From a virus: a DNA stretch of 21,617 bases. Every line of letters begins with the position of its first letter. Position 1 is the first letter of the stretch. Of the stretch, positions 15,443 to 20,351 are shown in pieces. The stretch covers positions 1 to 21,617 of IMG/VR virus record IMGVR_UViG_3300023278_002973; one strand, 5' to 3'. The position numbers and the translations under genes are program-made. The notes beneath the pieces were generated by a model. That model was not told the DNA's origin. It saw only the letters and a program-made list of their open reading frames with translations, and did no database searches.

Positions 15443-15516
15443 CACGCTCGGCAAGACTTGAACTTGCGACCTGTTGATTAGAAGTCAACTGCTCTATCCG
15501 ACTGAGCTACGAGCGC
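15443..15516 (-). tRNA. tRNA-Arg(UCU)
   Basis: The 74-base tRNA has acceptor GCGCTCG/CGAGCGT (G-U at the end), D arm GCTCAGTCGGATAGAGC, anticodon arm GTTGA-CTTCTAA-TCAAC with anticodon TCT, T arm GCAAG-TTCAAGT-CTTGC and discriminator G; no CCA is encoded. It reads AGA codons, common in AT-rich phages. It lies 6 bases after the stop of the 44-residue basic protein, and its 3' end is two bases before the deaminase start, so one transcript would carry tRNA and messages. Confidence 0.95.
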
Positions 15517-15522
15517 AGGAAA

Positions 15523-15657
15523 TTATCGGACCCTTTTTCCATTGCCCTTGCGAGATGTTCGTGACAAGGCATTACCCTTTTTGCTCTTAGAAGAGCGAGG
15601 GCTTCCGACCTTGATCATGTTGTTGACGTGCTTAGATTGTGCTGAGTTTTTAGCCAT
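15523..15657 (-). CDS. Small basic protein (44 residues)
   Basis: MAKNSAQSKHVNN, then a chain dominated by Lys, Arg, Ser and Gly (SPRSSKSKKGNALS, ending NGKRVR). GGTGG lies 6 bases before the ATG, within the last codons of the upstream membrane protein. The charge and lack of hydrophobic core suggest nucleic-acid binding or disorder. It sits second in the early operon, a typical place for small host-takeover proteins. I recognise no family. Confidence 0.65.
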   Translation of the reverse strand: MAKNSAQSKHVNNMIKVGSPRSSKSKKGNALSRTSRKGNGKRVR

Positions 15658-15659
15658 TT

Positions 15660-15821
15660 TTATCCACCAATAAAGATCCAAAGACCAAGACCGATCAAAG
15701 CGGCCATACCAAGAACATAGACAATATAGACAGTAGCCATAGTATCGGCAACTTTCAGTCCAGTTCCAATTCCAGTTCCAATATCACTTTTTATAGATTC
15801 CCAAGAATTCTTTTCAGACAT
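15660..15821 (-). CDS. Small single-pass membrane protein (53 residues)
   Basis: It begins MSEKNSWESIKSDIGTGIGTG, a hydrophilic segment with a GTGIGTG repeat, followed by one hydrophobic helix (residues about 29-51: MATVYIVYVLGMAALIGLGL and on) and the end FIGG. AGGAG lies 6 bases before the ATG, and the sigma70 promoter lies immediately upstream, so it is the first gene of an early operon. Early membrane peptides of phages often affect envelope functions or superinfection; nothing in the sequence decides this. Its stop lies 2 bases before the next start. Confidence 0.72.
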   Translation of the reverse strand: MSEKNSWESIKSDIGTGIGTGLKVADTMATVYIVYVLGMAALIGLGLWIFIGG

Positions 15822-15843
15822 AATTGTCTCCTTTCGAACCCCT

Positions 15844-15871
15844 AGTATACCATGATTGTGTCTTATGTCAA
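15844..15871 (-). promoter_or_regulatory. Sigma70-type promoter for the early operon
   Basis: On the minus strand TTGACA (15866-15871) is followed after 16 bases by TATACT (15844-15849). Transcription would start near 15837, 16 bases before the ATG of the 53-residue membrane protein. It would serve that gene, the basic protein, tRNA-Arg, the deaminase-like gene, the 68-residue gene, the nuclease-like gene and tRNA-Leu, which follow without gaps. The -35 box overlaps the end of the 100-residue gene. Confidence 0.8.
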
Positions 15872-16170
15872 GTTGTCAGTGTTAGATTTGGTGCAGAAAC
15901 ATTCTTCTCGGGAACAACGAGACCACTACCAATACTTTCATTGTATTGATTCATAAGCTCAACTTGAGGCTTAATTGTAAACATGATGAACCTATTATCC
16001 ATCTCAAGATCCTTATAATCAGCATATGGCATCCATGGCATCATGCCAAGTTGACCGCCACCCATTGGCATGAGGATTGCAGGGTTCTTGATTTTGGTTG
16101 TTTCGCCGTCAGTCTCTGTCTTGCAGATGACTTCTTCACCACTACTTAGTCTTACGATTCGAATTTCCAT
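15868..16170 (-). CDS. Conserved marine phage protein with a small beta-fold start
   Basis: The protein has 100 residues. It opens MEIRIVRLSSGEEVICKTE, followed by KIKNPAILMPMGGGQLGMMPWMPYAD and a second half ending GSGLVVPEKN. The pattern V-x-L-x-S-G-E-E-V-I at the start recalls Sm-like small beta-barrels, and I recall similar proteins with a PWxPY segment in T4-like marine phages, without known function. It overlaps the 47-residue gene upstream by 29 bases; a GAAG lies just before its ATG. The last bases overlap the -35 box of the early-operon promoter. The Sm-like idea is only a suggestion. Confidence 0.68.
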   Translation of the reverse strand: MEIRIVRLSSGEEVICKTETDGETTKIKNPAILMPMGGGQLGMMPWMPYADYKDLEMDNRFIMFTIKPQVELMNQYNESIGSGLVVPEKNVSAPNLTLTT

Positions 16171-16285
16171 TTTTCTTCACTTTCACTTTCTTTTTGCCGA
16201 AGCATTTTTCATAGTTTTCTTGATACTGTTTAAAATCACTGATTCTACTTTTGTCGCCTTTACCAGCAGAATGTTTTCCACTCAT
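16142..16285 (-). CDS. Small basic protein (47 residues)
   Basis: MSGKHSAGKGDKSRISDF, then QYQENYEKCFGKKKVKVKKN and a Ser/Asn/Lys tail. GGAG lies 7 bases before the ATG, inside the final codons of the upstream gene. The MSGK-x-x-x-GKGDK-x-R opening and the N-Y-x-x-x-F-G segment look like a short conserved protein I recall from marine T4-like phages, of unknown role. It overlaps the 100-residue gene by 29 bases in another frame. Confidence 0.65.
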   Translation of the reverse strand: MSGKHSAGKGDKSRISDFKQYQENYEKCFGKKKVKVKKNGNSNRKTK

Positions 16286-16288
16286 TAT

Positions 16289-16501
16289 TTATCTCCAAAA
16301 TTTATACCACTGTATATGACTTAGACTACTAAGACCGGGCCACCTATCTTCTTGATTTCTTTGTGCTCGGTAGATACCACGCTTCACATCACTTTCGGTA
16401 AGTAGTATATCACATTCTTCCTTATCATACAAGACTGTAGTATGGTAGTAGTGTTTGGCTTCTCTCTTGCTTTTACGATTTTTGTTGAAAATTAAACCCA
16501 T
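16289..16501 (-). CDS. Unknown 70-residue protein
   Basis: The ATG at 16501 gives MGLIFNKNRKSKREAKHYYH; an in-frame GTG at 16510 overlaps the stop of the large structural gene as GTGA and would add three residues. No strong ribosome binding site is visible for either. The middle, HTTVLYDKEECDILLTESDVKRGIYRAQRNQED, looks like a compact alpha/beta unit of a strand, an acidic turn and a helix. Similar small proteins (HTTVL.., then LLFTE-D..., then RA.KN.ED) are familiar to me from marine T4-like phages; none has a known role. It is translated after a virion protein, so a late role is possible. Confidence 0.65.
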   Translation of the reverse strand: MGLIFNKNRKSKREAKHYYHTTVLYDKEECDILLTESDVKRGIYRAQRNQEDRWPGLSSLSHIQWYKFWR

Positions 16502-16506
16502 AGAAA

Positions 16507-18537
16507 TCACTTACCGAATCCGGGGGGAACAGGAATCGCACTACCGGGACGTTGGAATCCGGTATCGGCACCAGTGTTACCATCTGCGAACGAGGCAAGT
16601 ACGTAGTGACCAGTAGAGAACTCAATGTTTGCTGCTGGGTGCGAGATCAGGATACCTTCAGCATTCCCTGCGGTTCCAGTAAAGTCATCACCGATCTTGA
16701 ATCCCTGATATGATGGGTTACTTTCACTTCGAGCCTTGAGCACTGCCTTGCTAGACATTTCACCCTTGACAACTGTAATCTTCCTGTCACCGATACCACT
16801 TCCAACAGAGACTGTTCCTGCATTAATGATTAGATCATCAATCGTTAGCCCTGCATTGAGGAACAGCAAGTTATTTTTCTCGTTTCCTGTGATATTTTCT
16901 GCGTCATTGAAAGACTTGAGATTAATTGATGAATATGTAATTCTATCAGAGTCATTTAGGGGTTTGTTAATAAAGACTTTACCCTGAGAGGCTTCACCAT
17001 TTCGGTGTAACTGTTCAGGTTTCATATTTAGTGTTGTTGCTGCACCCTCTATGATGACATTACCATGCCTGAACGCATCAATCTCAACAGTAGGAATTGT
17101 ATTTGTTGGTCGAACGTATGTTACTGGTCTAGCACCACTGACATCAGTGTTTACAATATTAGAATCAGTGGGTGCATCATCTTCTCCTGTAAAAGTGTTA
17201 CCAAACTCTGTTCTTGTTTGGAAACCACCACCAGAGATAACGACTGAGTTTGTTACTTCAGTATCAAGGATAGAAGCTGCTGTCTTTGGTTTACCGAGAT
17301 AGTCAATGTCTTCTCTATCGAAGATCATTTGATTGATGATGCCACCGTTGTAGTTAAACTGACATTTACTTAGAACGAATGCCTGTTTATTAATTCTACT
17401 ATGATTGAGATTCACTGAGGCATCACCACGAATAGTCAAGGTGTCCGACTTAACTGACAACTGAGGCTGTTCTACTTTGTTATCTGTACCACCACTGAAT
17501 GCTGTGACACCATCACGTCCGGCAGAAAGACCGCCGTTCAGGATGAAGCTTCTCGATCCCATACCATGGGGGATGAGCTGTGCAAAGTCACCAAAATTCT
17601 TGTTTCCTCTTGGTCCGGGTTCGTTCATGGTTAGTCCAAAACTAGTCATACCATGAACAAAGGGACTAATTTGCATCTTAACGTCTCCGTTAGAGACACC
17701 CGTAACAATTGAACGATAGAGTGATTCTGTTGCGTGGGTCATACCGTAGAAAGTGCTACCGGCATCAGTTCCAACAAAGTAATCTCCATTTTGAATGAAT
17801 CCGTTGGCAACGTCTCCCTGCATCACTGTTCTCTGTGCGCTGAATCCCGCTGCGCTGTTCCCCGTACCACCGGAGGTGAATCCGTAGAACGTATTACCGA
17901 AGAAGTTGGCAGTTGTTCCATCGAAGTTTGTAATCTGGAAACCCATTCGACCGGTCAATCCGAAGAGACCAGTGAGACCACGAATATCGATATCGGCAGA
18001 GGCACCTAAGAATGACTGACCGAAAGTAGACCCAAAGACGTTTCCTAGCTCGAAGCTGGCGCCTCTGTGTGTGGAGTACGAATCTTCTACAAAGATCTTG
18101 AGTGCATTACCATCGATTTGACCCGGAAGACCAAATCCAGTACCCGTTTCCCATGATCCACCATCAGTGTAAGTTCCACCAAGAATACCACCAAAGAGAC
18201 ATTCAGAAGCAGGGTAGTGTCCTTCAATGCCGGGATCATCAGGGCTTAGTCCTGAGAAGAATATATTATCGTCGCCTCGTGGAGTTCGAATAGCTTCCTC
18301 GTAGTAGAAACCCTCAATGTAACCACCGGGATTGTCTGGGTCATTGGTAAAACCAGCAGACTGAACTACCCAGTTACCAGCTTCATTCCATGAATATCCT
18401 GTACAACCACCAGCACCACCTTGGTGCGATAGCGCAGTGCCAAATGACTTATTACCTCGGGTGTATCTGTATAATGGATTCTGCCCTGCTGGCTTATATC
18501 CGGTCCAATAAAAATTACCTGCTGTTAACTCTGCCAT
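16507..18537 (-). CDS. Large beta-rich virion protein (fibre or adhesin-like)
   Basis: The protein has 676 residues. The amino end (residues 1-115) contains two short motifs of the kind W-x-x-x-G-N-W and RTPRGDDNIFFSGLSP; the latter resembles the P-x-G-D-x-V-x-F segment of proteins with parallel beta-helix or autotransporter-like repeats. The rest is rich in Gly, Asn, Thr and Phe with repeated short strands (IDIRGLTGLFGLTGRMGF, TLTIRGDASVNLNHSRIN), as in right-handed beta-helices, and only three cysteines. The last 60 residues contain ILISHPAANIEFSTGHYVLA and a Pro/Gly tail. AAGGA lies 8 bases before the ATG and a consensus late promoter lies upstream. A tail fibre, spike or head fibre is the best guess; no family is named. 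Confidence 0.72.
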   Translation of the reverse strand: MAELTAGNFYWTGYKPAGQNPLYRYTRGNKSFGTALSHQGGAGGCTGYSWNEAGNWVVQSAGFTNDPDNPGGYIEGFYYEEAIRTPRGDDNIFFSGLSPDDPGIEGHYPASECLFGGILGGTYTDGGSWETGTGFGLPGQIDGNALKIFVEDSYSTHRGASFELGNVFGSTFGQSFLGASADIDIRGLTGLFGLTGRMGFQITNFDGTTANFFGNTFYGFTSGGTGNSAAGFSAQRTVMQGDVANGFIQNGDYFVGTDAGSTFYGMTHATESLYRSIVTGVSNGDVKMQISPFVHGMTSFGLTMNEPGPRGNKNFGDFAQLIPHGMGSRSFILNGGLSAGRDGVTAFSGGTDNKVEQPQLSVKSDTLTIRGDASVNLNHSRINKQAFVLSKCQFNYNGGIINQMIFDREDIDYLGKPKTAASILDTEVTNSVVISGGGFQTRTEFGNTFTGEDDAPTDSNIVNTDVSGARPVTYVRPTNTIPTVEIDAFRHGNVIIEGAATTLNMKPEQLHRNGEASQGKVFINKPLNDSDRITYSSINLKSFNDAENITGNEKNNLLFLNAGLTIDDLIINAGTVSVGSGIGDRKITVVKGEMSSKAVLKARSESNPSYQGFKIGDDFTGTAGNAEGILISHPAANIEFSTGHYVLASFADGNTGADTGFQRPGSAIPVPPGFGK

Positions 18538-18573
18538 TGATGGTGTCCTTGCTTAATGGTGGTCTATTCCAAA

Positions 18574-18581
18574 TATTTATA
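18574..18581 (-). promoter_or_regulatory. T4-type late promoter (TATAAATA)
   Basis: On the minus strand the full T4 late consensus TATAAATA lies 36 bases upstream of the ATG of the 676-residue protein, with no sigma70 -35 box in front. It lies just downstream of the terminator of the structured RNA, so late transcription of the structural gene starts in a cleared interval. Late promoters of this form need gp55 and gp33; gp33 is encoded in this window. Confidence 0.8.
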
Positions 18582-18600
18582 ATTTGCACCAGCTTAGATA

Positions 18601-18635
18601 TAGAAAAAGGCTGGTAACCTAAGCTACCAGCCTTT
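18601..18635 (-). terminator. Strong intrinsic terminator of the structured RNA
   Basis: On the minus strand an 11-bp stem (AAAGGCTGGTA pairing with TACCAGCCTTT, positions 18625-18635 and 18606-18616) with an 8-base loop runs into TTTTTCTATA. This is the best intrinsic terminator in the window. It ends the transcript from the promoter at 18890-18918. Confidence 0.88.
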
Positions 18636-18883
18636 CTCGTTGTTCATGGGACTCTGGACTGTCGTAATTACCAGAACTTTTCGGGTGACTGTACGATTGA
18701 GTGTACCCTACTAAGACCATTCTGCACACCCCGCTAAGGGTCATCCCCGCAAGCATTTCTGCATCGCTTAAGGAACAGGTCGCTAAACCTTTCAGAATTT
18801 GCACTATCCCCAGTCAGAGGATGATTATGCGAGTCCCGAAGAGAGAGGATCAGTCTCTCTTCATTCTTTTATTCAATTGTCAT
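18603..18883 (-). ncRNA. Structured non-coding RNA, about 280 nt (unknown class)
   Basis: A consensus sigma70 promoter and an intrinsic terminator bound a transcript of about 280 bases with no convincing protein: the longest frame (61 codons from 18804) lacks a ribosome binding site and looks random. Many helices can be drawn: a 5' hairpin GAAGAGAG/CTCTCTTC; a long-range 7-bp closing helix GGGACTC (18831-18837) with GAGTCCC (18648-18654); AUCCUC/GGGGAU around 18806-18822, which uses a U-G pair only on the minus strand; an AGGU/ACCU hairpin (18777-18790); a GCA-GAAA-UGC hairpin with a GNRA loop (18753-18762); and GGGU/ACCC with ACU/AGU (18683-18708). Together they suggest a multi-branched fold. 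It does not look like tmRNA, RNase P, 6S or SRP RNA. T4 makes stable small RNAs C and D of unknown role beside its tRNAs, a possible parallel. Confidence 0.7.
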
Positions 18884-18889
18884 ACGAGT

Positions 18890-18941
18890 ATTATACTCGC
18901 TCTTAGGGGGTCTGTCAACCCCTTTTCTAAGTTTTTTTTTT
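18890..18941 (-). promoter_or_regulatory. Full-consensus sigma70 promoter with an A-tract UP-like element
   Basis: On the minus strand TTGACA (18913-18918), a 17-base spacer and TATAAT (18890-18895) are all at consensus. An unbroken A10 run (18932-18941) lies at about -49 to -58, where UP elements contact the alpha subunit of RNA polymerase. This is the strongest-looking promoter in the window and has the make-up of a stable-RNA promoter. Transcription should begin near 18883. Confidence 0.85.
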
Positions 18942-18946
18942 CAAAA

Positions 18947-19027
18947 TGGAGGAGGAGGGAATCGAACCCTCGTCTTCGTTGGTTCCGACATGCGGCTTTC
19001 CCCGAATCGACTACCAAATACACCCCC
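18947..19027 (-). ncRNA. tRNA-like element resembling the tmRNA tRNA-like domain
   Basis: It is 81 bases long. The acceptor GGGGGTG pairs with CTCCTCC with G3-U70 (the alanine identity pair) and one U-U mismatch; discriminator A. The T arm GAGGG-TTCGATT-CCCTC is perfect. No D stem and no anticodon arm can be drawn. Instead TATTTGGTA (a D-loop analogue with GG) leads to a helix GTC(GA)TTCG / CGAAGAC (19011-19003 with 18978-18972) stacked directly before the T arm, with a 24-base loop holding CCG-CATGT-CGG. In tmRNA an acceptor with G3-U70, a stemless D loop and helix P2 have exactly this arrangement, and the 5' end (GGGGxUG then xUxUGG) resembles tmRNA 5' ends. No tag reading frame with a stop fits inside. 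A degenerate or unusual tRNA is the alternative. Confidence 0.6.
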
Positions 19028-19030
19028 GAT

Positions 19031-19084
19031 AAAAAAAAGACAGTGCGGGCTGGGCAGACGCTTCCCAGAAATTACCACCGCACT
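19031..19084 (-). terminator. Two-part stem with T8 tract before the tRNA-like element
   Basis: On the minus strand AGTGCGG/CCGCACT (7 bp) encloses CTGGG/CCCAG (5 bp, 9-base loop) with a 9-base one-sided bulge TGGTAATTT; GTC and then eight Ts follow. It would end transcripts of the upstream regulator gene. The large bulge is unusual for a simple terminator. The tRNA-like element starts 4 bases after the T run. Confidence 0.65.
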
Positions 19085-19092
19085 CTCTCAAT

Positions 19093-19151
19093 TCTTGATG
19101 AGGATTTTACCCCTCATCAAGATCTGCTCTTTACTTTATATATGTATAAAG
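19093..19151 (-). other. Two hairpins between the regulator gene and the terminator
   Basis: TCTTGATGAGG/CCTCATCAAGA (11 bp, 8-base loop GGTAAAAT, 19093-19122) and CTTTATA/TATAAAG (7 bp, 4-base loop, 19134-19151) lie directly after the regulator stop codon. Neither is followed by a T run. They could protect the 3' end of the mRNA or be processing sites. Apart from these hairpins and the neighbouring terminator and tRNA-like element, 18942-19152 holds no gene that I can see. Confidence 0.5.
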
Positions 19152-19152
19152 A

Positions 19153-19419
19153 TTACAGAGCGTAGCGACGACCCATGGGATCGAAACCGAAGCTTCGCTC
19201 ACCGGGATGAGTGTCTTCCATGAAGTAACGGGTCTTACCAGTGCTCGTGGGGGACGAGGTGATTTCCCAGTTACCGTGGGCTTCAACCATATCACGGATG
19301 TCGCTGATGGTAGCGCGGAGGTTTGCAACTCCAAAACGGCTACGTGCTTCGCCTTCAGTGAGGCCCTTACCGGACGCAAGATAGTTGATCACACGTCGCT
19401 TCTTAGTCATAGTTGGCAT
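19153..19419 (-). CDS. Winged-helix/HTH DNA-binding regulator
   Basis: The protein has 88 residues. KKRRVINYLASGKGLTEGEARSRFGVANLRATISDIRDM (6-44) is a helix, then a turn-helix pair with a GLTEGEARSRFGV recognition region, followed by WEITSSPTSTGKTRYFM (51-67), which forms the beta-wing. The domain resembles short HTH proteins of phages that act as transcriptional regulators. The C-terminus (GFDPMGRRYAL) is a short tail. The ATG at 19419 is preceded by AAGGAATGG, 11 bases away; an internal ATG at 19410 is the alternative. It is transcribed from its own sigma70 promoter with a leader of about 85 bases that can form a pseudoknot, suggesting controlled translation. Confidence 0.78.
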   Translation of the reverse strand: MPTMTKKRRVINYLASGKGLTEGEARSRFGVANLRATISDIRDMVEAHGNWEITSSPTSTGKTRYFMEDTHPGERSFGFDPMGRRYAL

Positions 19420-19439
19420 ATTATTACCATTCCTTAAAA

Positions 19440-19495
19440 TGATGCGGTTTAATTGTTAGTCGGTACGTTTGTCGCATCACCCAATACGTCCGACT
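19440..19495 (-). promoter_or_regulatory. H-type pseudoknot in the regulator leader
   Basis: On the minus strand stem 1 is AGTCGG (19495-19490) with CCGACT (19463-19458), extended by ACG/CGT (19489-19487 with 19467-19465) past one bulged base. The loop of stem 1 contains TGATGCG (19479-19473), which is fully complementary to CGCATCA (19446-19440) downstream. The order 5'-S1-S2-S1'-S2'-3' is an H-type pseudoknot. Its 3' strand ends 4 bases before the AAGGA region, so folding could block or expose the start site. T4 gp32 mRNA uses a leader pseudoknot for autocontrol. The pairing is seen; control is an inference. Confidence 0.65.
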
Positions 19496-19508
19496 TGCTT
19501 ATGCTCTA

Positions 19509-19536
19509 ATTATACACTAGATTCTGTGGTTGTCAA
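19509..19536 (-). promoter_or_regulatory. Sigma70-type promoter for the HTH regulator
   Basis: On the minus strand TTGACA (19531-19536) and TATAAT (19509-19514) are full consensus with a 16-base spacer. Transcription starts near 19502, a few bases upstream of the pseudoknot, so the whole leader structure is in the transcript. Confidence 0.85.
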
Positions 19537-19559
19537 TACCTTTATTGACTTTTTTGTTC

Positions 19560-19703
19560 AAAAAATATCGGCAGGCGGGGCAAGTGGTTTTCCATTGACG
19601 GCATGTATACTGCCTCCCACATCGGTATCCCTCTCTCTGACACCCGCTTTTCGTCGCCATATGTCTGCGACTATCCGATCTCTGAGGCGCGACCCCAGTG
19701 GAA
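19560..19703 (-). ncRNA. Second structured RNA, downstream of tRNA-Lys
   Basis: The 144 bases after tRNA-Lys hold no plausible gene but pair well on the minus strand: GCCTC/GAGGC (19684-19688 with 19612-19616) and ATCGG/CCGAT (19675-19679 with 19621-19625) stack across a 4x4 internal loop and enclose GTCGC/GCGAC (19667-19671 with 19653-19657). A second hairpin CAATGG-AAAA-CCA(C)TTG follows, and the segment ends GCCTGCCGATATTTTTT, terminator-like. It would be cut from a tRNA-Lys precursor made from the promoter at 19792-19819. It could be a tRNA 3' trailer with a terminator or a separate stable RNA. Confidence 0.5.
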
Positions 19704-19776
19704 TACCCCCGACAGGACTTGAACCTGTGACCAATCGGTTAAAAGCCGATTGCTCTACCAACTGAGCTACGGAGGC
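19704..19776 (-). tRNA. tRNA-Lys(UUU)
   Basis: The 73-base tRNA has acceptor GCCTCCG/CGGGGGT (two wobble pairs), D arm GCTCAGTTGGTAGAGC, anticodon arm ATCGG-CTTTTAA-CCGAT with anticodon TTT, T arm ACAGG-TTCAAGT-CCTGT and discriminator A. No CCA is encoded. It follows its own promoter by about 10 bases and is followed by a structured, T-ended segment. Confidence 0.95.
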
Positions 19777-19791
19777 AGTTGATTCATATAT

Positions 19792-19819
19792 ATTGTAACA
19801 CCATAAAAACGAAAGTCAA
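19792..19819 (-). promoter_or_regulatory. Sigma70-type promoter for tRNA-Lys
   Basis: On the minus strand TTGACT (19814-19819), a 16-base spacer and TACAAT (19792-19797), each one base off consensus. Transcription would begin near 19785, about 9 bases before the tRNA 5' end. It overlaps the leader of the plus-strand gene at 19827, so the two are divergent in about 50 bases. Confidence 0.7.
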
Positions 19820-19826
19820 GTAAAGC

Positions 19827-20339
19827 ATGGGATCATTTATCGATTATCTTCAAGAAAAGCGCGATGGCAAATCAGCAAAGGATAAGGGCTACTCACTCCG
19901 TGATTGGTTCAAGGGTGGTGGTTGGAAACAGGCTGGTGGTAAGTATGACGGAAAGCCATGTGCCAAACAACCCGGACAGAAAACTAAACCATATTGTAGA
20001 GACGCAGATGATCGTGCTAAATTGAGTAAAAAGGAACGGAACAAACGTGCCGCTAAAAAGCGCAGAGAAGATCCGAACCCAAACAGAAAAGGTAAAGCAA
20101 AGATGGTAAAACAAGAATCATATTCTGGTACAGAAATTAATCGACTCGTTGAAGATAAGAAGAAGTCAAAGAAGGATGCCTGTTATCATAAGGTCAAATC
20201 TCGTTACAAGGTCTGGCCGAGTGCATACGCATCTGGTGCTCTAGTCAAGTGTCGTAAAGTCGGTGCTAAGAACTGGGGCAATAGCACCAAAAAAGAAAGC
20301 TACAATTTTAAATCATTCGCAGAATTCTTAACATCCTAG
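19827..20339 (+). CDS. Basic conserved protein of marine phages
   Basis: The protein has 170 residues and is strongly basic. Two parts are visible. Residues about 20-95 (LRDWFKGGGWKQAGGKYDGKPCAKQPGQKTKPYC, then DDRAKLSKKERNKRAAKKRREDPNPNRKGKA) match a short Cys-containing domain with a Lys/Arg helix. Residues about 112-150 (KKSKKDACYHKVKSRYKVWPSAYASGALVKCRKVGAKNWG) match a conserved segment (CY-x-KVK-x-RYKVWPSAYASGALVKCRKVGA-x-NWG) that I know from many marine T4-like phages and some large algal viruses. The C-terminus (ESYNFKSFAEFLTS) echoes the amino-terminal FIDYLQE and may be a docking peptide. No enzymatic motif is visible; nucleic-acid or structural binding is likely. The ribosome binding site is weak (AAGTAAAGC). 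Confidence 0.75.
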   Translation: MGSFIDYLQEKRDGKSAKDKGYSLRDWFKGGGWKQAGGKYDGKPCAKQPGQKTKPYCRDADDRAKLSKKERNKRAAKKRREDPNPNRKGKAKMVKQESYSGTEINRLVEDKKKSKKDACYHKVKSRYKVWPSAYASGALVKCRKVGAKNWGNSTKKESYNFKSFAEFLTS

Positions 20340-20351
20340 AAAGGGAAAGAT

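Noticed and set aside
15072-15488. Longer deaminase reading frame starting inside tRNA-Arg
   Set aside because: The extra residues are the antisense-free read-through of the tRNA sequence and not protein-like; the ATG at 15440 is the first realistic start.
16299-16306. TATAAATT on the minus strand before the 47-residue gene
   Set aside because: It lies too close to the ATG (14 bases); transcription starting there would lose the ribosome binding site. It also lies inside codons of the upstream gene.
18619-18804. 61-codon frame inside the structured RNA (minus strand)
   Set aside because: No ribosome binding site, random-looking composition, and the segment is better explained by helices of the RNA.
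18947-19027. Plain tRNA-Ser or tRNA-Leu reading of the tRNA-like element
   Set aside because: Tried class I and class II folds; no D stem of normal form and no 5-bp anticodon stem with a 7-base loop could be drawn.
18701-19165. 154-codon frame on the plus strand over the RNA island
   Set aside because: It crosses the promoter, the tRNA-like element and the terminator antisense; part of its sequence (RRRESNPRLR) is the usual read-through of a reverse tRNA.
19558-19761. 67-codon frame over tRNA-Lys and the second RNA
   Set aside because: It begins with the standard shadow of a tRNA (VEQSAFNRLVTGSSPVGG).
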